From Tetrahymena thermophila SB210 (lineage: Eukaryota > Ciliophora > Oligohymenophorea > Hymenostomatida > Tetrahymenidae): 64,000 bases of DNA. Below are positions 49,101-63,100 of the stretch, piece by piece. The notes below the pieces were generated by a model. That model had not been told where the DNA came from. It searched no databases and worked only from the letters and a program-made list of their open reading frames with translations. Every line of letters begins with the position of its first letter. The stretch's first letter is position 1. Position numbers and translations under genes: made by a program. Location: positions 124,001 to 188,000 of the forward strand of contig NW_002476567.1 of assembly GCF_000189635.1 (NCBI RefSeq), read 5' to 3'.

Positions 49101-50197
49101 GTTGATGTTTTTAGCTCTGGAGTCATCCTATACATACTGTAAAATTTTAGTTTATTTTAATTGAAATTAAAAATAGAATATCTTTATAAAATGGTTCATT
49201 TGTACCATCTATCTTATAATTTTCCCTGATTAATATTTAATAGATTCTTCAAGAAATAAAAGAAATTAAAATATTAAATTTTTCTAACTTAATTTTTTTA
49301 TTTGAATTAAGTCTTACAGGTTGTTCACCATTTTATGGAAAGAGCTATAATGAAATTTTGTCAAAAAATAAAAACTGCCAAATTTCTTATGATTTCAATG
49401 AATTAGGTGTGAAAGTTAGTTAAGAAGGTAAATAATTTTAAAATGAAAAATCTTTTAAATTTAAATAAAAAATAATAAAAAGCTACTGAACTTCTCAAAA
49501 AGATGCTTGATGTAGATCCTAAGACTCGTATAACTGCTTCACAAGCCCTCAACGATAGATTTTTTACTAAATTCTTTGGAGAAAGAAATTTAAATACAAG
49601 TTAAGACGAATTTGATACTGGCAACGAAGAAAGTACTGCCTATGAAAATATGCGTTTATTCTAGACTCAGTAAGCTTAATAATTATAAATTAAAATTGTT
49701 TTAAAAATACTTTTAATTTAAATATTAGATTTAATGTGCAAAATATAAAACCCCACGAATTAAAGCCTTAAGATTCAAAAGGGCTAGTAAGTATGACTCC
49801 TATGCTAGGAGGTAGAAATCTTGATAATCCTCAAGGAGACGACATTCGCAATCCGACTGAGAGATGGATGTCTCCTCAAAAGAAAGTTAGACCAGGAGAT
49901 TATGTAAATATTCAAACTGCTGTTACATAAAATGATTATATGTAGAGATTAGTAGCTAAGCCTTCATTAGAAAAATACGAATTTAAGTAAACAGCTACTA
50001 TTCCAGAAACTCCAATTGTTAAAACAGATAATCGTAGGACAATATAACCGATGAATATCTTTGGAGTTACTTCAAATAACAACAACAATAACTTAAAAGA
50101 GCCAGTGAACTAAAATAGTAACAACAATAATAATTCTACAAACAAACCTTAAAATAAAGATCTACTAATAAAAAATACTTTATCTAAATTAATATGA
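46106..50197 (+). CDS. PH domain-CAMK-type serine/threonine protein kinase
   Basis: Exons 46106-46405, 47149-47430, 47595-47693, 48690-49138, 49312-49427, 49483-49669 and 49729-50197: 633 aa. A pleckstrin-homology domain spans roughly residues 68-175: it starts [20 protein letters not shown] and ends with the helix Trp in NGWVKNLKK. It should bind phosphoinositides and bring the kinase to membranes. The kinase domain (about 180-440) has every catalytic element: glycine loop [10 protein letters not shown], Lys210 in [11 protein letters not shown] with Asp308, Asp329 of DFG, and the segment [11 protein letters not shown] (APE 352-354). The [10 protein letters not shown] form and lobe order fit the CAMK group rather than AGC kinases such as Akt, although the PH-kinase order recalls Akt. 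The last ~180 residues are Asn/Gln-rich without a recognisable calmodulin site. Introns 46406-47148 (743 nt) and 47694-48689 (996 nt) are unusually long. The start is the first in-frame ATG after a GC-richer leader. Confidence 0.95.
47694..48689 (+). other. 996-nt intron in the PH-kinase gene
   Basis: It separates the exon with the catalytic Lys from the exon that begins TGLLNEIQILRKC. It is the longest intron in the window. I see no coding exon or structured RNA in it. The residues on either side join into an uninterrupted N-lobe, so it probably holds no exon. Confidence 0.6.
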
Positions 50198-51787
50198 TAT
50201 TTTATATTAAATTTAAAATCAAATAAATATACCATTTGAGAAATGCTTAGTTATAATAATTAATTGTTGAGTACTATTTTAGAAATGCAATTAATTAGAG
50301 TATCTCAATTTATAACAACAACAACAAAAATAAATAAATAAATAATTACAAACAACCAATTTCTTAAAAACAATATAATTTAAATAAATAAATAACCTTA
50401 AACTAAAAAATTTGTTAATCTTCAACACTAAATTTATCAAATATATTTCTTTGGCAATTTCTAATATTTCTAATATAGTTCCTTATTTGATCAAATAATA
50501 TCTATAACATTTATTCTCTCTCTCAACATAAAAATAATTAATAATAATTTAGAACTACTTAGTAGTCATTTAGCAAGCAAGCAAACAAGCAAGCAGTCAG
50601 TAATGTGTAGTCAAGTATTAATGAAAAGACTTCAATTTAAATTAAAATTTATTACGAAATAAATAGTAAAAATCAACAAAAATTAATTATATTAAATAAG
50701 TTAATTATTTAAATGTGAAATCTTAAACTTAAAGGAATGAATAATCATTAATTTATTCGTATTAAACACATATCAGTTTTTATATCTATATGAAAAGAAG
50801 ACCTAATTTATCAATCAATCTATATATCTATCTCCATATCTAACAACTTCTAAAAGTCTCATCTATAAATAAGTAGTGTATTTATCTTAGTTATTCAAAT
50901 ACTTGTTTGTATTAACACAAAATTCACTTTTAAATAAATAAAATGTAAATAAATTTAAAATTAATTAAAGTAAAATCATATTTGAAATAATATATAAAAA
51001 TTTTAAATTAAAAATAATTTGCCTTAAATTCTTATTAAAATGCAATTCGATTCACATCAAAATTTTAAAAATTATGATAAATACCATTTTAGGTTTATAG
51101 TAGATTAGAATGAGGGATGTATTGACTTATGAAGATTTAAGGTATGTAAATATTCATAATTGTATCTATAATAAATATTATAATTGTTGTAAGTTTAATT
51201 TTTTATCAATTGAGTGAATATTTTATTCTTATTTACTCTAAATAAAAAAAATAATTATTTTGAAAAAATAATTTAAAAATTAGTTTTTGAAATATTGATT
51301 TAATATATAGTTTAGTCATTTTAATATAAATATTAAATTATTTAGTAATTAATATTTATTATAGATTAAAATAATATTTTTTTTGATTTCAAAATTAAAT
51401 TATTTAATTAAAAATAATTTTAATCTAAATACTTATTTAATATATCTATGGATGGTATGTATTCTAAGTAATAGGATAAATCTTTGCCGAGTATATATAG
51501 ATTATTATATTTTGATTTGCTCATAATTAATATATATTGAATGAACTATTGAATAGGAAAATAACTGGATCGATTATTTTCATTCATTTATTCATTCATG
51601 CATTAATGATTGATTGATTGATTGAAAAATCAATGAAAAATAAATATAGTATATTAAAAGATCGGATGTAAGAAGAACATAAGTAATTCATCAATTTTAT
51701 AATATAAAAATTAATCATAAATTTTTAAGAAGTTATAAAAAGAAAAATACAAACAATATTATATTTGAATAAAAAGGAATAGCAACA
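50198..51787. other. Intergenic region with simple repeats
   Basis: About 1.6 kb. It contains an AAGC/AAAC microsatellite (50,572-50,596), a run of CATT/ATTC tetranucleotides followed by ATTG tetranucleotides (51,580-51,627) and (aaat)n runs. A 30-codon frame at 51040-51132 (MQFDSHQNFKNYDKYHF...) stands out slightly from the background but has no visible continuation. No RNA gene seen. Confidence 0.55.
51580..51627. repeat. Tetranucleotide microsatellite
   Basis: cattcattcattt-type repeats pass directly into four ATTG units (tgattgattgattgattg), so two related simple repeats adjoin. Low-complexity DNA in a spacer. Confidence 0.7.
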
Positions 51788-52408
51788 ATGAAATCTAAAG
51801 CTAATAGATAAGGAACTGGAATGAACGAAGTTCATAAAAATATAGTCCACACTGAAACTATAACAAAGGAAATGAAATTTTGCGATAAAAATTAAATGGA
51901 ACATTTCCAACTCAACCCTCATAACAGTAAAAATTTATTTTGAAATATTTTATTTAAAAGACTTTAATGTTTTAAATTAAAATAGTGTTTATACTTGCTG
52001 AAAAGCCTAATTATGTAATTCCTCAAGACTTCAAGAGATAAAAGGGTATATAAAATTAAAAAAAGTCAGATGCAAATGAGATTTTCGGTAATCATTTTAC
52101 CGAAGATCCTGTAGAGGAAGCTTTCTCAAATGAAAAACTAGATAAAACATTAAAAACAGTTACTTTGGTTCCAAGGTAAAAGTATGATTTACCTTAAACA
52201 AGAAACCAAGAAATAGGATGGTTCACAAATTAACTGGTATACATTCCTTACTAAAATAAAATCCCATTTTAAATCAATTTTTTATTAAAAATTTATAAAG
52301 CATGTTTAAAAACCTACTAAAAACCACTCAATCTAAAAATGCGAAATTACTAAATTCGTAGATGACTACTACGAGATGACTAAAATAAATCCTTTCAAAT
52401 TAAGATGA
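51788..52408 (+). CDS. CFAP144: CFAP144/FAM183-like ciliary microtubule protein
   Basis: Exons 51788-51926, 51986-52236 and 52301-52408: 165 aa. The chain follows the order of vertebrate FAM183/CFAP144: an N-terminal helix with NEVHKNIVHTETITKEMKFC (the family has a xVHQNxILxExxRKE-like stretch), then FQLNPHN where the family has an INPYKK-type segment, a Lys-Pro turn (LAEKPNYV), a Pro-rich loop with PRQKYDLPQT, and the best-conserved block NQEIGWFTNQL (family QEIGWDSxPL), ending in an aromatic helix VDDYYEMTKINPF. Known family members sit on doublet microtubules of motile cilia, so it probably acts in the axoneme. No signal peptide or membrane segment. Both introns are about 60 nt and phases fit exactly. 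The length equals or slightly exceeds the usual ~130-160 aa. Confidence 0.8.
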
Positions 52409-54153
52409 ATTCTATATTAAATAATTACTATTTATCTTTGCTTAATATGTTCATATAAATTTTATATTGTAAGTTAAAAGAGTTTTATATAAAAGAGCTT
52501 TTAGAGGTTTTCTCAACTCCACACTCACTCTAAAAACAACTTTCAATTTTTTTAATAATTACTTAAAATTATTAATTTGTTATCAAAGTAAACATTATCT
52601 GATGATGATGAGCTAAATGAATTAAATAATTAATTGAATGATCACCAATATATATTTTCAAATATATCCAATTAATTAATAAACTTGTATCAATCTTCTT
52701 AGATTTAGATTGAAATCAAATATAAAAAAAGAAATATGCCAATTTTTCATTTAAAAGTTAAATTTTTTTAAACTACTTTTCAAATAAAATACATCTTTTT
52801 TATATAAATATCATTTAAAATTTTAGACATTTATTTAAATAAAAGACAAATTTAATAATTTTTATTAATTAAATTTTAAGTCAATTTAAAAAATGGTTAT
52901 CGTATTTCTTTCTATTTATCTTAATTTCAAATTGGATTTCTTAATATAATTTTCAGATATTTAAGATAAACATATATGTTGAAATTTAAGCTAAAGCATA
53001 ATTTTATATCATATATATTTCTTTATTTTTTAAATTAAAGTTCATGACTTCTCTCATATATTGACAATCCATATTTCATAATGTAATTTTGAAAATTAAA
53101 TTTTTTAAAATATAAATTTCTAAAATATAAATACTTTTATGCTAAAAAAATATTAGTTTTATTTTATATTGCTATAATTTTGTAAAGATAATTCTTTTTA
53201 ATTATTATTCAAAAAAGAAATTATCTCAAATAATAGATTACTCAATTTTCATTAAGGAATATATTTCTAAGAAATCTAACTAGTTCATATTTTCAACATA
53301 ATTAATATCTGAAAATTATTTTAATTTGATTTATTTTAAAAAATAAAATTTGAAAGAATAAGATTATTTTTTTAATTTTATTGATAAGCCATTATTTTAT
53401 TTAAGTATCAATTGATAAATTCAATTTTATATTAAAAAAATATACATAGAGTAATATTTGGATTTAAAATATCTTAAAAGACTATTAAAAGCTTATTTGA
53501 AAATAGAATTTAATAATAATTTTAAAAATTTTAATTACTTTATTTATAAATTATTTTTCTATAAATGATAATAATTTTTATTTGATTTAGTTGAAGAATT
53601 GCAATTGCTAATATTGTAAAATTTATCATAAAATATTTTTATGAAATCAAATTTTAAATATGACAATTGTGATCAAAAGTATAAGCTGGAAAAATGGAAA
53701 AAACAATATAAATTTTTGAGAAGACAAGTAATAGTAGAGGTTTTAGTTAAAAATACGATTGACAGCGAGTTATTTGATAAGTAGAAATCATAAAAATATT
53801 AGATAAAGCAGTTTGAGATTTGCTCCAAATAGTGTTAATTTAATTTTATATTTTCTTAAGATTATCTTTCTATTGTTAATTTAACCCATGTTATTAATAT
53901 ACATGCATAGATAATAAATTTATTATATTAAAGATCAATGAACGATATTAATTAATTTAAGACTTGCTTGCTTGAGTATTTATTTATATCAAAAATAGTC
54001 TTTATAAATAAAGAATAAAAAAAGAAGATAGCATTTTCATTATTTTTTGTTAATAAAAATTTGTATATCTAAACATAAATTTTATAAAAAGCAGCAAAAT
54101 TTAATATCTAACAAATAGAAATTTTAATAATTAAAAAATCTAGTTTTATATAA
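52409..54153. other. Intergenic region upstream of midasin
   Basis: About 1.7 kb, mostly AT-rich spacer. An ATG at 53641 begins a frame of protein-like character for about 70 codons (YDNCDQKYKLEKWKKQYKF...). It continues without TGA into the midasin start, but after 53,850 it reads as translated spacer. It may be a small gene, a leader ORF or chance. Confidence 0.5.
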
Positions 54154-57100
54154 ATGGAAAGCTGGTAAGAAGTTAAGGCAGCGATAAAAAATGATTGGGA
54201 AAAGTTTAAACCATATTTTACTGGTGAAAACAGATTCCTCAACTAATCACAATTTTAGTAGTCTTCTCCTTTATTTATAACACAAGTAAGTTCATACCCC
54301 TTTTATATAAACATAAATTATAGTCAATTGTAGCATATTGTATGGAATATTGTTTTAACAAATATTTTTTATTTATTTATTTAGTTAGCATTCAACCTGA
54401 TTAGAACTAATGCAAAGAGCTGCGGTTGGTATTTGCTTAAGTGTGGCAAAGGCATCCTAGACATTATTGATCATGCTACAAATAAATCTGATAGCTTTAT
54501 AGCTGATAAGCAATCAAGATAGAATGTCGATTACTTCTTTTCTCAAATACTTTACTCCTCTCTTCCACTAGCTCGTCAATAAATTATTTCTTATTACAAA
54601 AGTCTAAAATCTTAATACAATTACGATCTTATTCAATAAATCAGAGGTAAATAATAGAATTGATTATTTTCGAGATTTTAAATTCTTAAAGTCTACATTG
54701 AAATTGATTAATAATAAAGTAGAAACAATAGATTTGTTAAATCGTTTATTTTATTAACAGAAAGCAGCGATGAAGCAGAAATGATTGAAAGATTAGAAAA
54801 CTTAACTGTTTTATTTAAGTATTCTTTAGAAGCAATGAGAGAAACATTTGATACAAAGGAATTATTTGATTATTATGAAGGCATACTCAAAAACAGCAAC
54901 AACTAGTAGTTAAGAGCACTTTATATTAATTTAATTATAAAGCTATCAAGTGATTTACATAAGGAAAGCATATTGGAAAAAGTATATGGATCAGATCATA
55001 GCACTCCAGACTATTTTTAAAATTTAATTTAAGATTAAGCAGTTGTTTAAAAGCTATTTGAAAAACTATAAAAAATGAGAAACAATGTGATAAGCTCTGT
55101 TGTAAATACTCAATCAGAATAGCAAGATTAAGAAAGTTAAAGTAAAGAATCTAATGGTTAGTTAAACAAAGATGACAAAAGTTCTGATGAAGATTTTATA
55201 GTTCCTAAGCGCTTGAAGGTATAGGAATAGTATGAAGGAAAAGCAAGTGCATCAGAGGAACAATCAGAAGAGTTCATTCTAGTTTCAAGTGAATCATAGA
55301 ATATAGACGAAGTTAAGACTGCCCTTTTAGAGAATAACTTTGTTGTTCTTGATGGCCCCATAGGTTCAGGAAAAACAATATTATTAAATAAAATAGCTTC
55401 TGATATGAAAGAAACAACCATCTCTTTATTTATTGATTCCACCACAGATTTAAAGAGTTTAATTGGTAGTTATGTCTGCACTGAAAATATTGGTTAATTT
55501 GAATGGAAAAATGGTCCACTCATTAAGTGCATGGAAGAAGGCATGTGGCTTATTTTAGAAAATCTCTCTGAAGCCTCAGAAGAAGTATTAGATGGACTTA
55601 TAAGATGTGCTCATGAAGGAAAATATCTTCTCACTTCTCAAGGCAGATCTATTCTTGCTCATTACAAGTAATTATACTATTTTATAGGATGAAATTATTT
55701 AATTTTAGCTGAAAATGATTATGAAATATAATTTTTTAAACAAATAAATAAATGGTTTAACAATTTTAATTGTTTTCTTTAAAAAATAGATTTAAAATCA
55801 TCGGGCTAGGTAACTTTAGTACTGCTAAATATGAAAGCAAGAAAGTCTTCCTCATGAATAGCTGTAAGGGAGGCTATATTAATAAAAAAGAGATAAATGA
55901 AGAGTGTTTAAAATAAATTTTAAAAAGCAGGTTCCCTAACGTTATGAAATAGGAAGAACTTATTTATTAAAAAATTAAAAATATTATTAATTATCTTAAA
56001 AATGACAAAAATCTTGTAAAGAAATATACTTACTTTTCTAGAGGATTGTCAGCTGATAAAATTATTAAACTTTTTAAACGTATTAATTTCCATTTATTAG
56101 AATTGTATGGTGACAAAGGTATTTAAAATAACATGCTCGTAACTGAAATGAGAAAGAGAATTTTCCTTGAAGTTATGGAAACTATGGTCTTTGCTGAGAA
56201 GGAAGCTATTTATGATGAAAAAATGATTTATGATATCCTTGAAGTATTAGAATTACCTAAAGAGGAGCATTAATTAAGTGTTCTCAAGCATTATCCTGAG
56301 ATAGAAGCCACTCAAAAAGCTGTTAAAATTGGTAAGCTTGGAGTTCTCTAAAGAAGCTTTTTTGGTAAAAATTTAGACGAATCAGAAGCTTAAACTTTCC
56401 GCTCGACTTCTAACATTATATATAACGCCTACAGTTCTAGATTAATTGAAAAAATAGCTTCTTGCTTGGCTTTTAATGAGCCTTGCTTACTTGTTGGTGA
56501 CACTGGTTGTGGTAAAACTACTATGGCTTAGCATGTTGCTGAATAATTTAGAAAAAAAATATACATTTACAACATGAACTAAGGTTCTGATGCTATTGAT
56601 TTAATTGGTGGTTTTAAACCTATTGATGTTCGTCTATTACTTAAAAAAATTTTAGTCAAATACATCAAGCATTTTGAAAAGGTTGCTAATTTAGAAGCTA
56701 ACAAAAGCTTTATAGATTCATTAACAAAACTTTATTAAAGTAAAAATTACGCTACTTTGATTAAGGGTATGCTCTCAAGTATAGATGGAATTAAATAAAA
56801 AATAACCAAGAAAAATCTTGGAGAAGAAGTCAATTAGAAATGGGTAAATAAATAACTATTTTTAAAATTTAAAATTTATTTTAACTAACTTATATTTTTA
56901 TTAGATGAACTTAGAAAAGAAGCTTAAGAATTTATATGCAAACAAAGACAAAATAGAATCAAATTTAGCTTTTCATTTTGTTGAAGGAAATCTTATAAAA
57001 GCAATTAAATAGGGAGACTGGGTATTAATAGATGAAATTAATTTAGCAAACAATGAAGTTTTACAAAAATTGCTACCCATCATTGAAGGAAAATCTCTTG

Positions 57101-60100
57101 TGCTCTATGAAAGAGGTGACTTAAAAGAAATTAAGAGACATCCTATGTTCCGTATTATTGGTTGTATGAATCCAGGAAGTGATATCGGTAAAAAGGAATT
57201 ACCTGAAAATGTTAGAGCTAAATTCACAGAAATTTATGTCCACGATATAAGTGAAAGAGAAGATATCTTGACCTTAGTTAAGAAGAAATTGGGCAGCATA
57301 GTCGAATTTGATGTTTGTTAGAAGATCGTTGATCTTTTTATGTAAATCAAATACGATAGCGAAAACCACTAATTAGAAGATGGTTATAATCGTAAGACTC
57401 ACATTTCTTTGAGAAATTTAGCAAGATCACTTAACTACATAAGATAAAATATTGGATTGTATGGTCCTGACAGAACTGTTTACGATGGTCTCTATTTGGG
57501 TTTTGGAACAGCTTTGAACAAAAATAGTTAAGTCCATTTTGAAAAACAATTAGAAAAACTTTTAAACATTTCAACACAAAAGTATTTCGATTAAATGCTT
57601 AAGGCTAACATTAAAATGACTCAAGAAACTGTCAATATATTTGGTTTTTAAGTTAGTAAAGGTACACTTATTCCAAAAAATCCTGAAGATTGCGAATTTT
57701 TAGTCACTGATACCTTCAAGAAGTATATTGTCGACTTGCTTAGAGCTATATCTAACAGTGATCTTCCTGTCTTATTGGAAGGTCCCACATCTGCTGGTAA
57801 AACTTCTATGGTCAAATATATAGCTGAACTTGCAGGATATAAGTGCGTAAGAGTAAATAACCATCATCACACAGAAATTGAAGAATATATTGGTACATAC
57901 CTTCCAGATAACAAAGGTAAATTAAATTTGATAATCATCGATTAACATTATTTAAAATATAAATGTATTATGTTATAAAATAGGTAGATTAGTATTCCAT
58001 GAAGGTGTTTTAATCGAAGCAATGAAGCAAGGCCATTGGTTGATTTTGGATGAGTTAAACTTAGCAAGAAGTGAAATTTTAGAAAGCTTAAATAGACTTT
58101 TGGATGATAACAAAGAATTGTTTGTAAATGAAACATAGACTTACATCAAACCCCACCACAATTTTAGAATTTTTGCTACACAAAATCCTACTTCTTATGG
58201 TGGTAGAAAGGAACTTTCTAAAGCTTTTAAAAATAGATTCGTTTAGATCTATTTTGATGACATTTCTGAAAAAGATCTTGAATAAATTCTTCAGAAGAGA
58301 TGCGTTATAGCTCCAAGCTACTGTAAGAGACTCATGAGTATCCTAAAGGATTTGAAGGTATTCCGTTAAAGAAATAATTTCTTCTTAGGAAAAGAAGGTG
58401 TTATTACAGTAAGAGATTTAATTAAATGGGGTAACAGAGAAGTTTAATCTCTTGAAGATTTAGCTATTGAAGGTTATTGCTTACTTGCTGAAAGACTTCG
58501 TACAAACGAAGAACGTGAATTTATCTAAAAAATTATTGAAAAGCATTGTAAGGTAAAAATCCATCCTTAGCAATACTATGAAAGCTATTCCAAAAAACAT
58601 TTTGAGCCTTTAATGGATTAGGAACTACCCTTTTACTTATAATTAAATTAAGGCTTCAAGAGAATGGCTTGTCTTGTCCTTAAATCTTTAGTAAATAACG
58701 AACCTGTTCTTTTGATTGGTGAAACAGGTTGTGGTAAAACAACTCTTGCTCAATTAGTTGCATTTTTACGTAAATCTCAACTATTTTCAATTAATTGTCA
58801 TTAATACACAGAATCAAGTGATTTCTTAGGTTCTCTTCGTCCTGTTAGAAATAAAGAGTAAAATCTCCATAATCTAGAATAATTTTTAAAAGAATTGAAT
58901 TTAGAAGCCTCCAAAATCAATCCAATTTTCGACTCTACTCTATCAATTGATCAAAGAGTCAAGTCCATTTCTGACCTCTCCCCTGAATAAGCAGAAAAGC
59001 TTGAATATTTAATTGTTGCTTATGAAACTCTTTTTGAGTGGCAAGATGGTCCATTAGTTGAATCTATGATTAAAGGTGGAGTTTTCTTAATCGATGAAAT
59101 GAATCTTGCTGAAGATTCCGTACTAGAACGTTTAAATAGTGTTTTAGAACCTGAAAGATTCTTACTCTTACCAGAAAAAAGCAAGTCAGAACAAATTGTT
59201 GCTGCTTAAGGTTTTATAATAATTGGTAATTTATTTTATTATTTTGAATGAAAAAACCAAAATATTAATTATTTTTTGAATGAAAAAACTAATTTTTTTT
59301 TTTTTAAATAGCTACTATGAATCCAGGAGGTGATTTTGGTAAAAGAGAACTCTCACCTGCTTTAAGAAATAGATTTACTGAAATATGGGTTGAGCCTCTT
59401 ACAAATAAAAATTTTTTAAATTAAGAAGAAGGCCAAAAAGACGTAGTAGAAATGATTGGAAATTTCTTAAAAATAAAGAAAGTATATGAAAGTGAGCAAA
59501 CAAGAAACGAAATTGCCATGAAATTATATGAATTCCTCAGATTCTATAACGTTAACTTTTGTGAAAAATACTCATTAGATAAGAAAAATTTAACAATGAG
59601 AGATATAGTTGCATTGATGGAATTTATTTATAGATGCAAAAATAATTGCTCAGTTAGAGACTTATACTACCACGCTTTAAATATGGTTGTTATTGAGCCT
59701 ATCGGATTTATGTAGCTCTCACCTTCTGAAAAAAATAAAATGACATTAGAAATCGAATCTTTTATTTAAAATTAATTGGAACAAATGAACATTGATGAAA
59801 ACGAAGATGAAAAAAATATTGAAAAAGTTAGAAAAGAGAGTGCCATGGAAATCGAAATTCCTGAGTCTATTCAAAGCTTTGTTGCAGGGCCTTTTAGCAT
59901 ACCTATTAACTAAAATTCTAAACCTGTTGATAATATTGCTTATTCTATTAGTTCATTAAAAACATAATCAACCTTAGAAAAAATAGTTAGAGGTCTTTAA
60001 TTGGATAAGTCAATTCTATTAGAAGGCATGCCTGGTGTTGGTAAGAATTAAAATTTATTTTTTAAAATACAAATTTAACAAAAATTTATTTAATTTTAGG

Positions 60101-63100
60101 TAAATCGTCAATAATTGAATATATCGCAGCTAAAACCTAGAATAAACTTACTAAAATTTCTCTATCTGAACAAACTGATATTGTAGATCTCCTTGGTAGT
60201 GATTTGCCCGCTGCTAGCTCAAATGAAGATACAAGCTCTAATAAAACTATGAAATTTAAATGGTATGATGGTGTCTTGCTAGATGCTTTAAAGAACGGGT
60301 ATTGGATCCTCTTGGAAGAGCTCAATCTTGCTTCTCAAAGTATTTTGGAAGGTTTAAATGCTATCCTTGATCACAGAGGTACTGTTTTCATACCTGAAAT
60401 GAATATGTCTTTTACCAAACATCCACGTAATTATATTTATACTCTTATCATTTAGAATTTAATAATAATTTTAATATAGAATTTAGATTGTTTGCTACAC
60501 AAAATCCATTAAGCTTAGGAGGTGGCAGAAAGGGTCTTCCTGCAAGTTTTATGAATAGATTTACCAAGATTTATGTTGAAGATTACACTAATTAAGAATA
60601 TGAAGCTATTCTTAAAGATATCTATGGTGAAGGAGAAGGTCAATAACAAATTTTAGAAGGTTTGCTTCGTTTCTCTAAAGTCATGGAAACCTAATACTAT
60701 AAAAAAATTAATCTCCGTGATTTACTCAGATTCTACGAAGTGTATCAAAAGAGTGAGAAGAACATTGAAGTAGCTTTTGAAATAGCTTTTGGTCGTAACG
60801 ATGTTGAAAAATACTTTTAATCATCTATAATAAATAATGACACTTCTTTAACTATCTAAGAGTGCCATGCTAAAAAGAAAGCTGCTTGGGAAATGGATTT
60901 AAGAGTTAAAATTCCTATTTCTTACAGTTATATAGACGAACACAACGAGCGTATTGGATTATTAAACTCTTAACGTAAACCTTTGAATTTCTTGCAAATG
61001 ATGATTGAAAGATGCTCAAAATACTGTAGCAGCTTTATTGTTTAAGGTAAATCTGGAAGTGGTAAAAATCGTTTAGTGAGATTGCTAAGCTAACTTAACA
61101 ACAATAAAAAACTAATTGAGTTTAGTTTAAATTCTTAAACAGATAGCAGTGAGTTAATCGGAGGATATGATTAAGTTGACATTAAGCGTCAATTCTCTAC
61201 TCTTAATACCAGAGTTACAGCTTTGTTAAGAGCTTACATTTCATCAAATATCTCTAATAAAAATAATATAACTGATTTATAATTAATGACAGTATTAAAA
61301 TAAATTGAAACTCTTACTAAAAATGCAAATTCATACAATCAAAAAGATATGCTAGTTGGAATTAAAGAAGCTTTGGATTTATTAACAAACTTAAATGTTG
61401 GTAATATGAATGATGAAGATTTCCTTTAAGAATATTAGAAATCTATCTAGTTATTAGAGGAGCTAAAAAATAAAATTATCAATGATGAAGAACAATAAAA
61501 TATTAATTCTAAAAAAGGAAAAAATACAAGCACAAGTAGTGGACATTTTGAGTGGTTCTATTCTTAAATTATTGAAGCTGTATAAAACGGTGATTGGTTA
61601 GTACTTGATAACGTTGGCCGTGCTAATTAAGCAGTCCTTGCCCGTTTAAACCCACTTCTTGAATGGAATCTTAACGGTAAAAGAGAGATTGTAATTACTG
61701 AATGCCATAACGAAGATCAATAAGGTATAAGTGGACCTGAAATAATTCGCATTCATCCTGACTTTAGAGTATTCTTCTTATTCGATGGAGAAAATGATAC
61801 CATGAATGAAGCTATTAAAAATAAATGTGTTGAAATTAAAATAGACTAATACGAAGAAAGCAAGTATTATAGCGACTTATAAAATTTGTTCGAATTGAAT
61901 ATGGATAATGAATAAGTTCCTAATAGAGTTAGAGAATATATCTTGGAATTGGCAATGACTTTTATGAATGCTTTATTCGTACACAGACGCTCAATGGCCT
62001 ATTCAGATTTTGGTACTTTTGTCCATTTCTTAAAACTAATCCAAAGAGGAATAAATATGAACATGATAGATTTAAATTTAAATAACATTGTTACCACTTC
62101 TTTCAAGTCAGCTTATGGACCTAAGAGTATCAAATATGCTATAAATCTAGATGGTATTCTTTCCAATATTATTCTCAGCAATAGTGACGAAGACTAGATT
62201 TCTTCAAATACCTAAAGATAAAAAGCTTTCCTCTCTAACATTCCAGAAATAGTTCGTGACTCATTTACTTAATAGCTTGAACAACTCTTAAACTCATGCT
62301 CTTGGTCTTCTTCTCTAAATTTCTCTGAATTCCCTCTTAACAGAGAACTCCACAGATACAAAGCTCTAGGAAAAGCTTTATTTTCTAACGACACTTAAAA
62401 GTCTAACTCAGCTGAAAATGGACAAAACAATCTTGATGCAACTTAAAAAGCAAAGATTTAAGAAAACTTTGCTCGTGTAATTTTACAATAGTGCTTTGCT
62501 GACTATATCATTTAGTATATTTCAGGAGTAGATGCAAGTGTCTTGCGCCAAATTTCTCAAAAGAAATATTCATCAGAAGCACTCTACCAATAATTAGTTG
62601 ATGAATTTGAAGCAATTCGTATTCGTCGTAAAGTTTTTGCTGCAACCTAAGAATTTAAGAAAACAAAAGAATTTATATTGAGCAACTTTTAGAAAGCTAT
62701 GCAATCTTTAAATAACTTATCATAAAATATAAATAGTTCCAATGAATCTGCTTTCTTACATGCTTAAAGTGTTGTTCAATGTGCTATGCTTCAAGCTATC
62801 CGTAACATTTAATAATTACCCAAAATTTACCAACTTGTTAGTCAAAAGTTAAATAGTATAATCTCTTAAGTAACTCAAAATTCTAATGACCAAAACAATT
62901 AACTTCCTGAATAAGCTAAAAATAATATTTAACAAGTAGAAGAGAATATATTTGTTTGTTTATGGCGTGCATGTGAATACTTCGAAAGTATGCCTAGAAG
63001 TAAAATATAATATGAATAGAGAGAAAAGGTTCACTACTTACTCTCTAGTAGAAATGTATAATCTATAGATTTTAGTGATGATCTATAAGAAATGATTAAC

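Noticed and set aside
51040..51132. 30-codon open frame in the spacer before CFAP144
   Set aside because: Too short, no continuation by splicing, no similarity recognised.
53641..54153. Midasin beginning 171 codons earlier at an in-frame ATG
   Set aside because: After ~53,850 the reading is Ile/Lys/Asn/Gln-rich spacer, and the codons from 54,154 match where midasin N-termini usually start. Kept only as a remark in the spacer entry.
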